From: Desulfobulbaceae bacterium
GTDB taxonomy: Bacteria; Desulfobacterota; Desulfobulbia; Desulfobulbales; SURF-16
Direction of reading: 5' to 3'
Length of the DNA: 64,000 nt
Assembly (NCBI GenBank): GCA_023230525.1
Contig: JALNXE010000004.1
Location: 1-64,000, forward strand
Position numbers and translations under genes: made by a program. The notes below the pieces were generated by a model that was given only the letters and a program-made list of their open reading frames with translations, had not been told where the DNA came from and did not search any database. This document shows, piece after piece, positions 27,281 to 36,409 of the stretch (within the stretch, counting starts at the first letter, position 1; each line of letters begins with the position of its first letter).

Positions 27281-28027
27281 ATGAGATTGGACGGAAAAAT
27301 AGCAGTGGTCACCGGAGGAAGCCGCGGCATAGGCAAGGCTATCTGCCTGCGCCTTGCCGGCATGGGTGCCACTGTGGTAGTTAACTATGTGAGCCGGCCC
27401 GATGCCGCGGAAGCGACGGTGGCCTCGATTAAAGAAGCGGGCGGCAACGCCGCGGCCTACCAGTTCGACGTTGCCGCTGCCGAGCAGGTGCAGGCCGCTT
27501 TTAAAAAGATAGTGGCCGATTTCGGACGGGTTGATATTCTGGTCAACAATGCGGGAATAACCCGGGATGGGCTCATTGCCATGATGAAGGAACAGGCATG
27601 GGATGAGGTTATTGACACCAATCTGAAAGGCGCTTTCAATTGTATCAAGGCGGTAAGCCGCCCCATGATGAAACAGCGTTGGGGACGGATTGTTTCGATT
27701 ACGTCGGTAATCGGTTTTGCCGGCAATGCCGGGCAGGCCAACTATGCGGCGGCCAAGGCGGGCATGGTGGGTCTTACCCGTTCCGTGGCCAAAGAACTCG
27801 CCTCACGCGGGGTCACTGTCAATGGTGTTGCTCCCGGTTATATTGATACCGATATGACCAAGGAGCTGTCTGAAGAGGTAACTGAAAAAATCAAAGCAGA
27901 AATCCCCATGAATTCTTTAGGGACTGTTGAAGATGTGGCGGCTGCGGTTGCCTATCTGGTTTCAGAAGAAGCCCGATATGTCACCGGTCAGTTTATCCAT
28001 GTTAATGGCGGAATGTTCATGGGTTAG
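27281..28027 (+). CDS. fabG: 3-oxoacyl-ACP reductase
   Basis: 248 residues, short-chain dehydrogenase/reductase. NADPH-binding GGSRGIGKAI, the NNAG motif, and the Ser-Tyr-Lys triad (SITSVIG ... YAAAKAG) are intact. The C-terminal YVTGQFIHVNGGMFMG is typical of FabG. It reduces 3-oxoacyl-ACP in fatty-acid elongation; acpP and fabF follow in the same direction. Confidence 0.96.
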   Translation: MRLDGKIAVVTGGSRGIGKAICLRLAGMGATVVVNYVSRPDAAEATVASIKEAGGNAAAYQFDVAAAEQVQAAFKKIVADFGRVDILVNNAGITRDGLIAMMKEQAWDEVIDTNLKGAFNCIKAVSRPMMKQRWGRIVSITSVIGFAGNAGQANYAAAKAGMVGLTRSVAKELASRGVTVNGVAPGYIDTDMTKELSEEVTEKIKAEIPMNSLGTVEDVAAAVAYLVSEEARYVTGQFIHVNGGMFMG

Positions 28028-28103
28028 TGGAAAAAGCGTATACAGACCTCTGGGGCCCAAGCGGGCAACAGTACGGGTTATCAGGAAAAAGAAGGAGAAA
28101 ATC

Positions 28104-28334
28104 ATGTCTAAAGAAGAAAAACTTATTGATATTATTGTTGAGCAGCTCAGTGTTGACAAAGCAAAAGTAGTTCCCGCCGCCTCTTTCGTTGATGATCTCG
28201 GGGCAGATTCTCTGGATCTTGTCGAACTCATTATGGCAATGGAAGAGGCTTTTGATACCGAGATTCCGGACGACGTAGCTGAAAAAATAACAACCGTTCA
28301 GCATGCGATCGATCATATTAATTCCTTGAAATAA
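28104..28334 (+). CDS. acpP: acyl carrier protein
   Basis: 76 residues from the ATG at 28104 (AGGAG upstream). Small, acidic four-helix protein with the phosphopantetheine attachment serine in GADSLDLVEL (Ser36 or so). Length and context between fabG and fabF confirm the housekeeping ACP. Confidence 0.97.
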   Translation: MSKEEKLIDIIVEQLSVDKAKVVPAASFVDDLGADSLDLVELIMAMEEAFDTEIPDDVAEKITTVQHAIDHINSLK

Positions 28335-28424
28335 CCGGCCTTAGCGCATTTATGTTTCTCCATGATCGTGTGATAGGCACCATGTTTCAGGGTTTGGTAA
28401 TATCTCAAGCTTTCGAGGTTGCCA

Positions 28425-29666
28425 ATGGCTAGAAGAGTAGTAGTTACCGGTGTTGGTCTCGTCACCCCCCTGGGTACCGGCAATGAAAAAACATGGAATG
28501 GACTCTGCGCCGGCAGGAGCGGGGTCGCTCCGATAACCCGCTTTGATACCGCAGACCATGCAGTCAAAATTGCCGCCGAGGTCAAGGATTTCATCGCCGA
28601 AGATTTCATTGACCCGAAAACGGCTAAGCACCTTGATCTCTTTGTGCAATATGCTGTTGCTGCGGCGGAGATGGCCTTTGCCGATTCAGGATTTACGGTT
28701 ACTGAAGAAAATGCCGCCCGGGTCGGGGTCATCACCGGTTGCGGCCTCGGCGGGCTGTCCACCATTGAGAAATATCACCAGATTTGTCTCGAGCGGGGAC
28801 CGAAACGCATCACGCCTTTTTTCATTCCCATGGTTATCCCGAACATGGGCGCCGGCCAGATTTCCATCGTCAAGAAGCTCAAGGGGCCGAATCTGTCCGT
28901 AACCACCGCCTGTGCGGCCGGCACCCACGCCGTGGGCGAGGCCTTCCGTCTGGTGAGTACCGGCATCTGCGACGCGGCGGTCACCGGAGGCAGCGAATCC
29001 GTTATCTGTCCCCTTGCCGTCGGCGGATTCAACGCCATGAAGGCCCTTTCCAGAAATAATGATTTTCCGGAGAAGGCCTCGCGGCCCTTTGACCGGGATC
29101 GGGACGGTTTCATCATTGCCGAGGGTGCGGGAATTCTCATTTTGGAGGAACTGGAGCATGCCAAGGCAAGGGGAGCCCGCATTTATGCCGAAATGGCGGG
29201 TTACGGGCTGTCCGGCGACGGCTTCCACATGGCGGCCCCGCCTGAAGATGGAAATGGCGCAATCCGCTGTATGAAAATGGCCCTGGCCGATGCGCAAATG
29301 AATGTCGACGAGATTGACTATATTAATGCGCACGGCACCTCAACGCCGTTAAATGATGTTGTCGAGACACGGGCCATCAAGAGTGTTTATGGTGATCATG
29401 CCAGAAGGCTTGCCATCAGTTCGACCAAATCCATGACCGGGCATATGCTGGGCGGGGCAGGGGGGATTGAGGCCATTTTTACGGCACTGTCCATTCATAA
29501 TCAGGTTGTTCCTCCCACGGCAAACCTTGAAAATCCTGATGATGAATGTGATCTTGATTATGTGCCGGGCAGCGCCCGGGACATGAAAATCCGGGCGGCC
29601 ATGTCCAATTCGTTCGGATTCGGCGGGACCAACGCCGTCATTATCATGAAACGCTTCGAGGAATAG
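28425..29666 (+). CDS. fabF: 3-oxoacyl-ACP synthase II
   Basis: 413 residues starting MARRVVVTGVGLVTP at 28425, with GAGG 6 bases upstream. The elongation condensing enzyme: catalytic Cys in VTTACAAGTH, His in NAHGTSTPLND and His in KSMTGHMLGGAGG. The final GFGGTNAVIIMKR is standard. rpiB begins 2 bases later. Confidence 0.97.
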   Translation: MARRVVVTGVGLVTPLGTGNEKTWNGLCAGRSGVAPITRFDTADHAVKIAAEVKDFIAEDFIDPKTAKHLDLFVQYAVAAAEMAFADSGFTVTEENAARVGVITGCGLGGLSTIEKYHQICLERGPKRITPFFIPMVIPNMGAGQISIVKKLKGPNLSVTTACAAGTHAVGEAFRLVSTGICDAAVTGGSESVICPLAVGGFNAMKALSRNNDFPEKASRPFDRDRDGFIIAEGAGILILEELEHAKARGARIYAEMAGYGLSGDGFHMAAPPEDGNGAIRCMKMALADAQMNVDEIDYINAHGTSTPLNDVVETRAIKSVYGDHARRLAISSTKSMTGHMLGGAGGIEAIFTALSIHNQVVPPTANLENPDDECDLDYVPGSARDMKIRAAMSNSFGFGGTNAVIIMKRFEE

Positions 29667-29668
29667 AT

Positions 29669-30091
29669 GTGAAGATTGCCATTGGCTGTGATCACGGCGG
29701 TATTACCTTAAAAGAGGTCATTTTGCCCCTGCTGGCGGAGCTCGGACATGAGGTAAATGACCAGGGAACCGACTCGACTCTTTCAGTTGATTATCCCCAC
29801 TATGCCAAAGCCGTGTGTGAGCTGGTGGCGGATAATACCTGTGACCGCGGAATTTTGATCTGCGGCACCGGACTCGGCATGTCCATGGCTGCCAACCGCA
29901 ATAAAAAAATCAGGGCTGCCCTGTGCACCGAGATGTTTTCGGCCCGTATGAGCCGGGAACACAATAACGCCAATGTGTTATGTCTTGGGGCCAGGGTAAC
30001 GGGACCGGGCCTTGCCGAGGAAATCGTCCGCACTTGGCTTGCCACTGACTTTGCCGGGAACCGTCATCTGCGCCGTATTGAAATGTTTTGA
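29669..30091 (+). CDS. rpiB: ribose-5-phosphate isomerase B
   Basis: 140 residues from GTG at 29669. RpiB/LacAB fold with GCDHGG at residues 6-11, DYPHYAKAVCE, the active-site ICGTGLGMSMAANR, and SREHNNANVLCLGAR. Interconverts ribose 5-phosphate and ribulose 5-phosphate in the pentose pathway. Coupled to fabF by a 2-base gap, probably the last gene of the operon. Confidence 0.94.
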   Translation: MKIAIGCDHGGITLKEVILPLLAELGHEVNDQGTDSTLSVDYPHYAKAVCELVADNTCDRGILICGTGLGMSMAANRNKKIRAALCTEMFSARMSREHNNANVLCLGARVTGPGLAEEIVRTWLATDFAGNRHLRRIEMF

Positions 30092-30160
30092 TCCAAAATT
30101 CCTGAGTTTTGGCAACTTGCTGAAATTAAATTTTTTTTAGTCAGACAAGCATGTTTCCAG

Positions 30161-30246
30161 AGAATTCAGGATACAGAATTCAGGAGCCGGAAGTAAACGT
30201 AATACAATCAAGAAACCTGCATTCTATCTCCTGTCTCCTGTATCCC
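30161..30246. repeat. imperfect palindromic intergenic repeat (family C)
   Basis: Between rpiB and glyA. A left arm (30163-30186: AATTCAGGATACAGAATTC...) and a right arm (30220-30245: ...CTCCTGTCTCCTGTATCC) are rough reverse complements about the GGATACAG/CTGTATCC core. Sequences of this CAGGATACAG type recur in many Desulfobacterota genomes (general knowledge). The remaining bases of the gap show nothing else. Confidence 0.55.
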
Positions 30247-30326
30247 AAATGCCGGGAGATCAGGGTGGTAACCAGGTCGCAGAAATACCGCTGTTTCGGC
30301 AATATGAACTAATTTAAAGAGTACTT

Positions 30327-31583
30327 ATGTCATCATTAAAACAAACTGACCCGGCTGTTTATCGAGCCATCAGATATGAACTTGAACGGCAGACCAACCA
30401 GCTTGAGCTGATCGCCTCTGAAAATATCGTCAGCATGGCCGTGCTCGAGGCTCAGGGCTCCATTTTCACCAACAAATACGCCGAAGGCTACCCGGGCAAG
30501 CGATATTATGGCGGTTGCGAGTATGCCGACGAGATCGAGTCTCTGGCCATCAATCGGGCAAAGGAAATTTTCGGGGCCGAATATGCCAATGTGCAGCCCC
30601 ATTCCGGCAGTCAGGCCAATATGGCTGTCTACTTCGCCACGCTCAAGCCGGGGGATAAGGTGCTGGGTATGGATCTGGCCCATGGCGGTCATCTTACCCA
30701 CGGCAGCGGGGTCAATTTCTCGGGGCAGCTTTACGATTTCGTCTCCTATGGGGTGAAAAAGGAAACCGGCCAGATTGACATGGAAGAGGTGGAGCGTATC
30801 GCCCTGGCGGAAAAGCCGAAGATGATCGTGGCCGGGGCGAGTGCCTATCCCCGGCTGATTGATTTTGAGGGATTTCGCAGAATTGCTGATAAGATTGGCG
30901 CTCTTTTCATGGTGGATATGGCCCATATCGCCGGTCTGGTGGCAGCCGGCATGCACCCTTCACCGGTACCCCATGCCCATTTTGTCACCACCACCACCCA
31001 TAAGACCATGCGCGGGCCCCGGGGCGGGTTGATCCTGGCCAAGGGGGAGTTTGACAAGAGACTGAACAGCAAAATATTCCCGGGCATCCAGGGCGGACCG
31101 CTGGTGCATGTTATTGCCGCCAAAGCGGTGAGCTTCAAGGAGGCCATGACGGAAGAGTTTAAAATCTACCAGGCCCAGGTGATTAAAAATACCAGTGCCC
31201 TGGCGGAAAATCTGCAGAAATTCGGTTTCCAGCTCGTCTCGGGCGGTACGGACAACCATCTGCTGCTGGTTGACTTAAACAACAAGAATATCACCGGCAA
31301 AATCGCCGAGGAGGTCCTGGAGGGCGCAGGACTTACGGTCAATAAGAATGCCATACCTTTTGATACCCAGAGCCGCTTCGTCACGGGCGGTATCCGCATC
31401 GGCACTCCCTCGGTGACGACCAGGGGGTTGAAAGAGCCGGAAATGGCCAAAATCGCCGCCTGGATCAACCGGGCTATCGTCAACCGCGACCGCAAGGAGG
31501 AACTTGCTGCCATCCGGCTTGAAGTCCGCATGCTGTGTGATGAGTTCCCCCTGTATCCTGATTTAGTGCGTGATGATGATTAA
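30327..31583 (+). CDS. glyA: serine hydroxymethyltransferase
   Basis: 418 residues. PLP enzyme interconverting serine and glycine with tetrahydrofolate. The PLP lysine lies in TTTTHKTMRGPRGG (about residue 230), and the N-terminal LELIASENIVS, YAEGYPGKRYYGGCE and VQPHSGSQAN motifs are intact. It overlaps the following deaminase gene by 14 bases. Confidence 0.97.
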   Translation: MSSLKQTDPAVYRAIRYELERQTNQLELIASENIVSMAVLEAQGSIFTNKYAEGYPGKRYYGGCEYADEIESLAINRAKEIFGAEYANVQPHSGSQANMAVYFATLKPGDKVLGMDLAHGGHLTHGSGVNFSGQLYDFVSYGVKKETGQIDMEEVERIALAEKPKMIVAGASAYPRLIDFEGFRRIADKIGALFMVDMAHIAGLVAAGMHPSPVPHAHFVTTTTHKTMRGPRGGLILAKGEFDKRLNSKIFPGIQGGPLVHVIAAKAVSFKEAMTEEFKIYQAQVIKNTSALAENLQKFGFQLVSGGTDNHLLLVDLNNKNITGKIAEEVLEGAGLTVNKNAIPFDTQSRFVTGGIRIGTPSVTTRGLKEPEMAKIAAWINRAIVNRDRKEELAAIRLEVRMLCDEFPLYPDLVRDDD

Positions 31584-32049
31584 TCCCGACCAGCGCCCAT
31601 CATGGTCTGAATATTTTCTTTCCATTACGGAACTGGTTGCCCAGCGCTCAACCTGCCTCCGGCGCAAGGTTGGCGCGATCCTGGTGCGGGACAAACGAAT
31701 TATCGCCACCGGTTATAACGGTGCCCCCTCCAAGGTGCGTCATTGTCTGGAAGTCGGCTGTCTGCGTGCCCAGCAGAATATCCCTTCCGGTGAACGACAT
31801 GAATTGTGCAGGGGGCTGCATGCCGAGCAGAATGCCATTATTCAGGCGGCGCTGCACGGGGTCAGTGTGGAAAATTCCACGGTTTACTGCACCAATATGC
31901 CCTGCTCAATTTGCAGCAAGATGCTGATCAATGCCCGGGTCAAGGCCATATACTACAAGGACGGCTATGCGGACACCCTGGCCGCCTCCATGCTGGCCGA
32001 AGCAGGTATTCCGCTGATCCAGATGGGGACCGCGACAGAAAACGTCTGA
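31570..32049 (+). CDS. dCMP deaminase family protein
   Basis: 159 residues. Zinc-dependent deaminase: His and Glu in LHAEQNAI and the cysteines of MPCSICSKM form the active site, with the family ATGYNGAP motif. It supplies dUMP for thymidylate synthesis; ComEB-type. The start could be any of three consecutive ATG codons (31570, 31573 or 31576), all inside the glyA end, implying coupling. Neighbouring nrdR also concerns deoxynucleotides. Confidence 0.93.
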   Translation: MMMINPDQRPSWSEYFLSITELVAQRSTCLRRKVGAILVRDKRIIATGYNGAPSKVRHCLEVGCLRAQQNIPSGERHELCRGLHAEQNAIIQAALHGVSVENSTVYCTNMPCSICSKMLINARVKAIYYKDGYADTLAASMLAEAGIPLIQMGTATENV

Positions 32050-32145
32050 AAGTAACGGAGTATAATTCCCCCTTGCACTGGCCACAGAGAGGCTCCGATC
32101 TCTTTGTGGCCTTTGTTCCATTTCAGAGTTATTGCAGGCTGAAAA

Positions 32146-32556
32146 ATGAAATGCCCCTACTGTGGCCATCTTGAAAACAAGGTGGTTGATTCCCGCCTCA
32201 ATAAAGACTACACGATAACCCGGCGCCGGCGTCTGTGCGATTCCTGCGGCCGACGCTTCACCACCTATGAACGGTTGGAGGTGACCATGCCCATGCTCAT
32301 CAAAAAAGATGACCGCCGGGAGGCATGGGACCGTTCCAAGGTGGTTTCCGGTCTGAAAAAGGCGTGTGAAAAGAGGCCGGTGAGCATGACCCAGATCGAA
32401 GAATTCGTGGATAATCTTGAAAGGGAATTACAGGACATGGGGGAGAGGGAAATCCCGGTCCGGATTGTCGGCGCCCGGGTGATGGACGCCCTGCGCAATA
32501 TTGACGAGGTGGCTTATGTCCGTTTTGCCTCGGTTTACCGGCAGTTAAGGATTTAA
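32146..32556 (+). CDS. nrdR: transcriptional repressor NrdR, 3' end frameshifted
   Basis: 136 residues as read; normal NrdR is about 150 or more. The zinc ribbon (CPYCG ... CDSCGRRF) and ATP-cone (RRRLCDSCGRRFTTYERLE, KRDDRREAWDRSKV-like segment, YVRFASVYRQ) are complete. After VYRQ the frame reads LRI-stop, but shifting by one base at about 32543-32549 continues DLNEFMEELKGLLGG and so on to a TGA at 32622-32624, exactly the expected C-terminus. One T seems missing (CAGTTAAGG for CAGTTTAAGG). Either a sequencing error or a real loss of the tail. Represses ribonucleotide reductase genes in response to (d)ATP. Confidence 0.9.
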   Translation: MKCPYCGHLENKVVDSRLNKDYTITRRRRLCDSCGRRFTTYERLEVTMPMLIKKDDRREAWDRSKVVSGLKKACEKRPVSMTQIEEFVDNLERELQDMGEREIPVRIVGARVMDALRNIDEVAYVRFASVYRQLRI

Positions 32557-32601
32557 ATGAGTTCATGGAGGAATTGAAGGGCCTGCTCGGCGGTCGGGAA
32601 A

Positions 32602-33717
32602 ATGAAAAGAGTGAAGGATCCTGACCTGGTCTTTATGAGAATGGCCCTGCGGGAGGCCCGCAGGGGTCTGGGCAGAACCTCCCCCAATCCTGCGGTCGGG
32701 TCTGTGGTGGTGCAAGACGGCAGGGTGGTCGGCAGCGGATATCATAAAAAGGCCGGGACGCCCCATGCCGAGGTGCACGCCCTGCGGGTGGCCGGGGAGA
32801 ATGCCCGGGGAGCGACCATTTACGTCACTCTTGAGCCCTGTAACCATACCGGCCGCACCCCGCCCTGTACCCGCGCCATACTTGCATCCGGCATCAAGAG
32901 GGTGGTGGTCGGCATGATTGATCCGAATCCGCTGGTTGCCGGCTCCGGCTGCGCCTTTCTGCAGAGCAGCGGCATTGAGGTTAGAACCGGGGTGCTGGCC
33001 GAAGCATGCCGGGAGTTGAATTATCCCTTTATCAAACACATCACCATCGGCCTGCCCTGGGTGATCATGAAGGCAGGCTGCAGTCTTGACGGGCGGATAG
33101 CGGCGGCAAACGGCCAGAGCAGCTGGATTACCTGTGCAAAATCCCGGGCTGAGGTGCATCGCCTCCGCAACCGGGTGGACGCAATTCTCATCGGTGCGGG
33201 AACGGCCCTGGCCGATGATCCTTCGCTTACCACCAGGTTAAAGGGGAAAAAGGGCAAAGATCCTTTACGGGTGATCTTGGACGGCAGGCTCCGGCTGGCC
33301 CCCGGTGCCAGGATGCTCAGGCAGCCGTCCCCGGCGCCAACCTGGATTTTCTGTTCTCACCAGGCTGATCCGGCTAAGGCAGAGGCCCTGGAAAAGGCGG
33401 GAGCAAAAATCATCCGGGTTGACAGCGGCCAGGACGGTTATCTGGATCTGCGGCAGGTGCTGCGGTTTTTAGGCGCGGCCCAGATTAACAGCTTGCTGGT
33501 GGAAGGCGGCAGCCAGGTGCATGGGTCCTTTCTGCGGGCAGGTCTGGTGGATCAGGTCTGTCTTTTTTTGGCCCCTTTTTTTCTGGGAGGCGACGCCGTG
33601 CCGGTTATCGACAGTCTCGGCCTTGCCGGAGTACAGGAGGCCAAAAAATTTGTCACCCGCCGCATCAGGCGTTTTGCTGATGATGTGCTGATCGACGGCT
33701 TGTTTACCAGTGAGTAA
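32602..33717 (+). CDS. ribD: bifunctional riboflavin deaminase/reductase
   Basis: 371 residues. The N-terminal deaminase carries HAEVHAL and PCNHTGRTPPC zinc motifs; the C-terminal domain is the 5-amino-6-ribosylamino-uracil phosphate reductase (SLDGRIAAANGQSSWIT ... LLVEGGSQVHGSF). Two successive steps of riboflavin synthesis. If nrdR is read through its frameshift, the two genes overlap by 23 bases. Confidence 0.96.
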   Translation: MKRVKDPDLVFMRMALREARRGLGRTSPNPAVGSVVVQDGRVVGSGYHKKAGTPHAEVHALRVAGENARGATIYVTLEPCNHTGRTPPCTRAILASGIKRVVVGMIDPNPLVAGSGCAFLQSSGIEVRTGVLAEACRELNYPFIKHITIGLPWVIMKAGCSLDGRIAAANGQSSWITCAKSRAEVHRLRNRVDAILIGAGTALADDPSLTTRLKGKKGKDPLRVILDGRLRLAPGARMLRQPSPAPTWIFCSHQADPAKAEALEKAGAKIIRVDSGQDGYLDLRQVLRFLGAAQINSLLVEGGSQVHGSFLRAGLVDQVCLFLAPFFLGGDAVPVIDSLGLAGVQEAKKFVTRRIRRFADDVLIDGLFTSE

Positions 33718-33748
33718 AGGATGGTGATCGAGTAAAAAATCTGTTTTC

Positions 33749-33832
33749 ACTACAGAGCGCACCGAGATCACAGAGAAAATATTTTTATTTTCAGAAAGTT
33801 ATCTCTGTGGGCTTTGTGCTCTCTGCGGTTAA
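33749..33832 (-). repeat. CACAGAG-type intergenic repeat (family B), inverted copy 1
   Basis: Contains ACAGAGCGCACCGAGATCAC ... ATCTCTGTGGGCTTTGTGCT and is the reverse complement, with few differences, of the repeat at 39074-39158. Each copy is itself roughly palindromic (CACAGAG near one end, CTCTGTG near the other). It lies between ribD and ribE; no riboswitch is apparent in the rest of this gap. Confidence 0.75.
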
Positions 33833-33917
33833 TTTTTTAGTTTTTACGAATTCATCAAGGATATCCAGTCAGCCACCCAGCGTGCTGATTTAATGCAAAA
33901 CGGTTATAAGTGATAAA

Positions 33918-34577
33918 ATGTTTACCGGTATTATCCAGGGCAAAGGCAAACTCATCGACAAAAGGCCGTCGGGCGGCGGCATGGTTTTCGGGGTGGAGGC
34001 GGATTTTGATCTCACTGAGCCGGCGGAAGGCGAATCCATCGCCTGCAACGGCGTCTGTCTCACTGCCAAAAAGATTGCCGGCCGGCGTTTTGAGGTTGAT
34101 GTGTCTCCGGAAAGCCTATCCCGCACCAATCTGGGCGGTATCGCCGTAGGCCAGAAGTTGAATCTGGAGCGGGCGCTGCGTTTAAGTGATCGCCTGGGCG
34201 GCCATCTGGTCAGCGGCCACGTGGATGCCACCACGAAGGTTTTGGAAATAAAGCCTGAAGGCGATTTCGTGCGGTTCCATTTTGCCGTCCCCAAAGGATC
34301 AGGCCGCTATATTGTTGAAAAGGGCTCCATCACCATCAATGGCATCAGCCTTACGGTAAATTACTGTGATGACCGCGCCTTTTCGGTGGCCATCATCCCG
34401 CATACCCTGCAGGTCACCACCCTGGGGTCTCTGCAGCAGGGAGATCTGGTCAATATTGAGGTTGACCTGATCGGTAAATATGTGGAAAAGCTGCTGCAGG
34501 TGAAAGAAAACGGCGACAGGCCGCCATCGTCACGCCTTAATCCCGCTTTTCTGGCGGAACATGGGTTTTTGAAATAA
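33918..34577 (+). CDS. ribE: riboflavin synthase alpha chain
   Basis: 219 residues, with two lumazine-binding repeats (1-97 starting MFTGIIQGKG, with ESIACNGVCLT, and 98-200 with GSITINGISLTV). Dismutates two 6,7-dimethyl-8-ribityllumazine to riboflavin. Length typical. Separated from ribD by a repeat-containing 200-base gap that could hold a promoter. Confidence 0.95.
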   Translation: MFTGIIQGKGKLIDKRPSGGGMVFGVEADFDLTEPAEGESIACNGVCLTAKKIAGRRFEVDVSPESLSRTNLGGIAVGQKLNLERALRLSDRLGGHLVSGHVDATTKVLEIKPEGDFVRFHFAVPKGSGRYIVEKGSITINGISLTVNYCDDRAFSVAIIPHTLQVTTLGSLQQGDLVNIEVDLIGKYVEKLLQVKENGDRPPSSRLNPAFLAEHGFLK

Positions 34578-34687
34578 TCTTGTTTTTATTGGCAACAGCA
34601 CTGGATTAAATTGCAAAGATACTTAGAATACCCCCTAATTTACGCTTTCATTATATTAATTTTTCATATCCGGCCCGGCCGGATCAG

Positions 34688-35920
34688 GTGAAGAATATGC
34701 CGGTAAGCAGTATAGAAGAGGTAATAGAAGACATCAGAGCAGGGAAGATGATCATCCTTGTTGATGATGAGGACAGGGAAAATGAAGGGGATCTCTTCAT
34801 GGCCGCCCAGATGGCTACCCCGGAAGCCGTTAATTTCATGGCGACCCATGGCCGGGGCCTGATTTGTCTGACCCTGACCCCGGAGCATCTTGACAAACTG
34901 AAACTGCCCATGATGGTGCAGAATAATCAGTCGCCTTATCAAACCGCTTTTACCGTCAGCATTGAAGCGCGCCACGGGGTGACCACCGGCATCTCAGCGG
35001 CCGACAGGGCCAGGACCATTCAGGCGGCGGTGGCTCCTGATGTGCAGCCTGAGGATCTGGTCAGCCCGGGCCATGTTTTTCCTCTGCGGGCGAGAAGGGG
35101 CGGCGTGCTGGTGCGAACCGGCCAGACCGAAGGCTCAGTCGATATTTCCAGGCTGGCCGGGCTGGTGCCGGCCGGGGTCATCTGCGAGATCATGAAAGCC
35201 GACGGCACCATGGCCAGGATGCCTGATCTGAAAATTTTCGCCCAGGAACACGGCCTGAAGATCGCTACCATAGCCGACCTGGTCGCCTACAGAATGAAAA
35301 TGGACAAGCTGGTCCACCGGGCCGCGGAAACAGTTCTGCCCACCCGCTATGGCGGTGAATTCAAGGCCGTGGCCTACACCAATGATGTTGATGACTATGA
35401 GCATCTGGCCCTGATCAAGGGCGAGATCAGCGCTGACAAAGAGGTGCTGGTGCGGGTCCATTCCGAATGTCTGACCGGCGATGTTTTCGGCTCCATGCGG
35501 TGCGACTGCGGCGGCCAGCTGCAGGCGGCCATGCGCATGGTCAACCGCGAGGGCTGCGGCGTCATCCTCTATATGCACCAGGAGGGCAGGGGCATCGGCC
35601 TGGCCAATAAGATCAAGGCCTATGCCCTGCAGGACAAGGGGTTTGATACGGTTGAGGCCAATCTCAAACTTGGCTTTAAGGCCGATCTGCGTGATTACGG
35701 CATCGGCGCCCAGATCCTGCGCGACATCGGGGTCAGAAAGATGAAACTGATGACCAATAATCCCAAAAAGATTGTCGGACTTGAGGGATACGGGTTGGAG
35801 GTGGTGGACAGGGTAAAGATCGAGACCAACCCTGTTCCGGAAAATCTGGGGTATCTGCGTTGTAAAAAGGATAAAATGGGCCACCTTCTTGAACTGAACG
35901 GTTCTGAAAACGAAGACTGA
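34688..35920 (+). CDS. ribBA: bifunctional DHBP synthase / GTP cyclohydrolase II
   Basis: 410 residues from a GTG at 34688; an ATG at 34697 (MPVSSIEE) is an equally likely start. N-terminal 3,4-dihydroxy-2-butanone phosphate synthase (DDEDRENEGD, HGVTTGISAADRA) and C-terminal GTP cyclohydrolase II with zinc cysteines HSECLTGDVFGSMRCDCG and HQEGRGIGL. Supplies both precursors of lumazine. About 110 bases of AT-rich leader precede it, containing a palindrome ATCCGGCCCGGCCGGAT but no recognised riboswitch. Confidence 0.96.
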   Translation: MKNMPVSSIEEVIEDIRAGKMIILVDDEDRENEGDLFMAAQMATPEAVNFMATHGRGLICLTLTPEHLDKLKLPMMVQNNQSPYQTAFTVSIEARHGVTTGISAADRARTIQAAVAPDVQPEDLVSPGHVFPLRARRGGVLVRTGQTEGSVDISRLAGLVPAGVICEIMKADGTMARMPDLKIFAQEHGLKIATIADLVAYRMKMDKLVHRAAETVLPTRYGGEFKAVAYTNDVDDYEHLALIKGEISADKEVLVRVHSECLTGDVFGSMRCDCGGQLQAAMRMVNREGCGVILYMHQEGRGIGLANKIKAYALQDKGFDTVEANLKLGFKADLRDYGIGAQILRDIGVRKMKLMTNNPKKIVGLEGYGLEVVDRVKIETNPVPENLGYLRCKKDKMGHLLELNGSENED

Positions 35921-35941
35921 AAAGTAATTTGGAGTGATGTA

Positions 35942-36409
35942 ATGGCAAAATATTTTGAGGGGAATTTCCAGGCTGAAGGGAAAAAAATCGGCATCGTGCT
36001 GGCCCGTTTTAACTCATTTATCGCGGAACGTCTGCTGGAGGGTGCCCTTGACACCCTGCTGCGTTTCGGCGCGGCAGATGGTGACATTGAGGTCGCCCGG
36101 GTGCCGGGGGCATTTGAAATACCCCTGGTTGCCCAGAAAATGGCCAAATCCGGACGCTATGACGCGGTGATCTGTCTCGGCGCCGTTATCCGCGGAGCGA
36201 CCCCGCATTTTGATTTTGTGGCAAACGAGGCGGCCAAGGGCATCGCCCAGGCCAGCATGGAGAGCGGGGTGCCCATAATATTCGGCGTGCTTACCACCGA
36301 TACGATCGAGCAGGCCATTGAGAGGGCCGGGTCCAAGGCCGGCAACAAGGGTTCCGAGTGCGCGGCCGCCGCCATCGAGATGGTGAATCTGTTAAAAAGC
36401 CTGATATGA
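35942..36409 (+). CDS. ribH: 6,7-dimethyl-8-ribityllumazine synthase
   Basis: 155 residues. Lumazine synthase with VPGAFEIPL, GAVIRGATPHFDFVA and FGVLTTDTIEQA motifs. Good ribosome binding site (TGGAGTGATGTA). It overlaps nusB by four bases (ATGA), the standard ribH-nusB arrangement. Confidence 0.97.
   Translation: MAKYFEGNFQAEGKKIGIVLARFNSFIAERLLEGALDTLLRFGAADGDIEVARVPGAFEIPLVAQKMAKSGRYDAVICLGAVIRGATPHFDFVANEAAKGIAQASMESGVPIIFGVLTTDTIEQAIERAGSKAGNKGSECAAAAIEMVNLLKSLI

Noticed and set aside
32080..32111. GGCCACAGAGA hairpin as terminator or structured RNA before nrdR
   Set aside because: The stem TCTCTTTGTGGCC pairs imperfectly and lacks a proper T run; no known RNA family fits.
33718..33917. 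FMN riboswitch before ribE, or before ribBA (34578-34687)
   Set aside because: Neither gap shows the conserved multi-helix FMN aptamer sequence; the first is filled by the CACAGAG repeat and the second is short and AT-rich.
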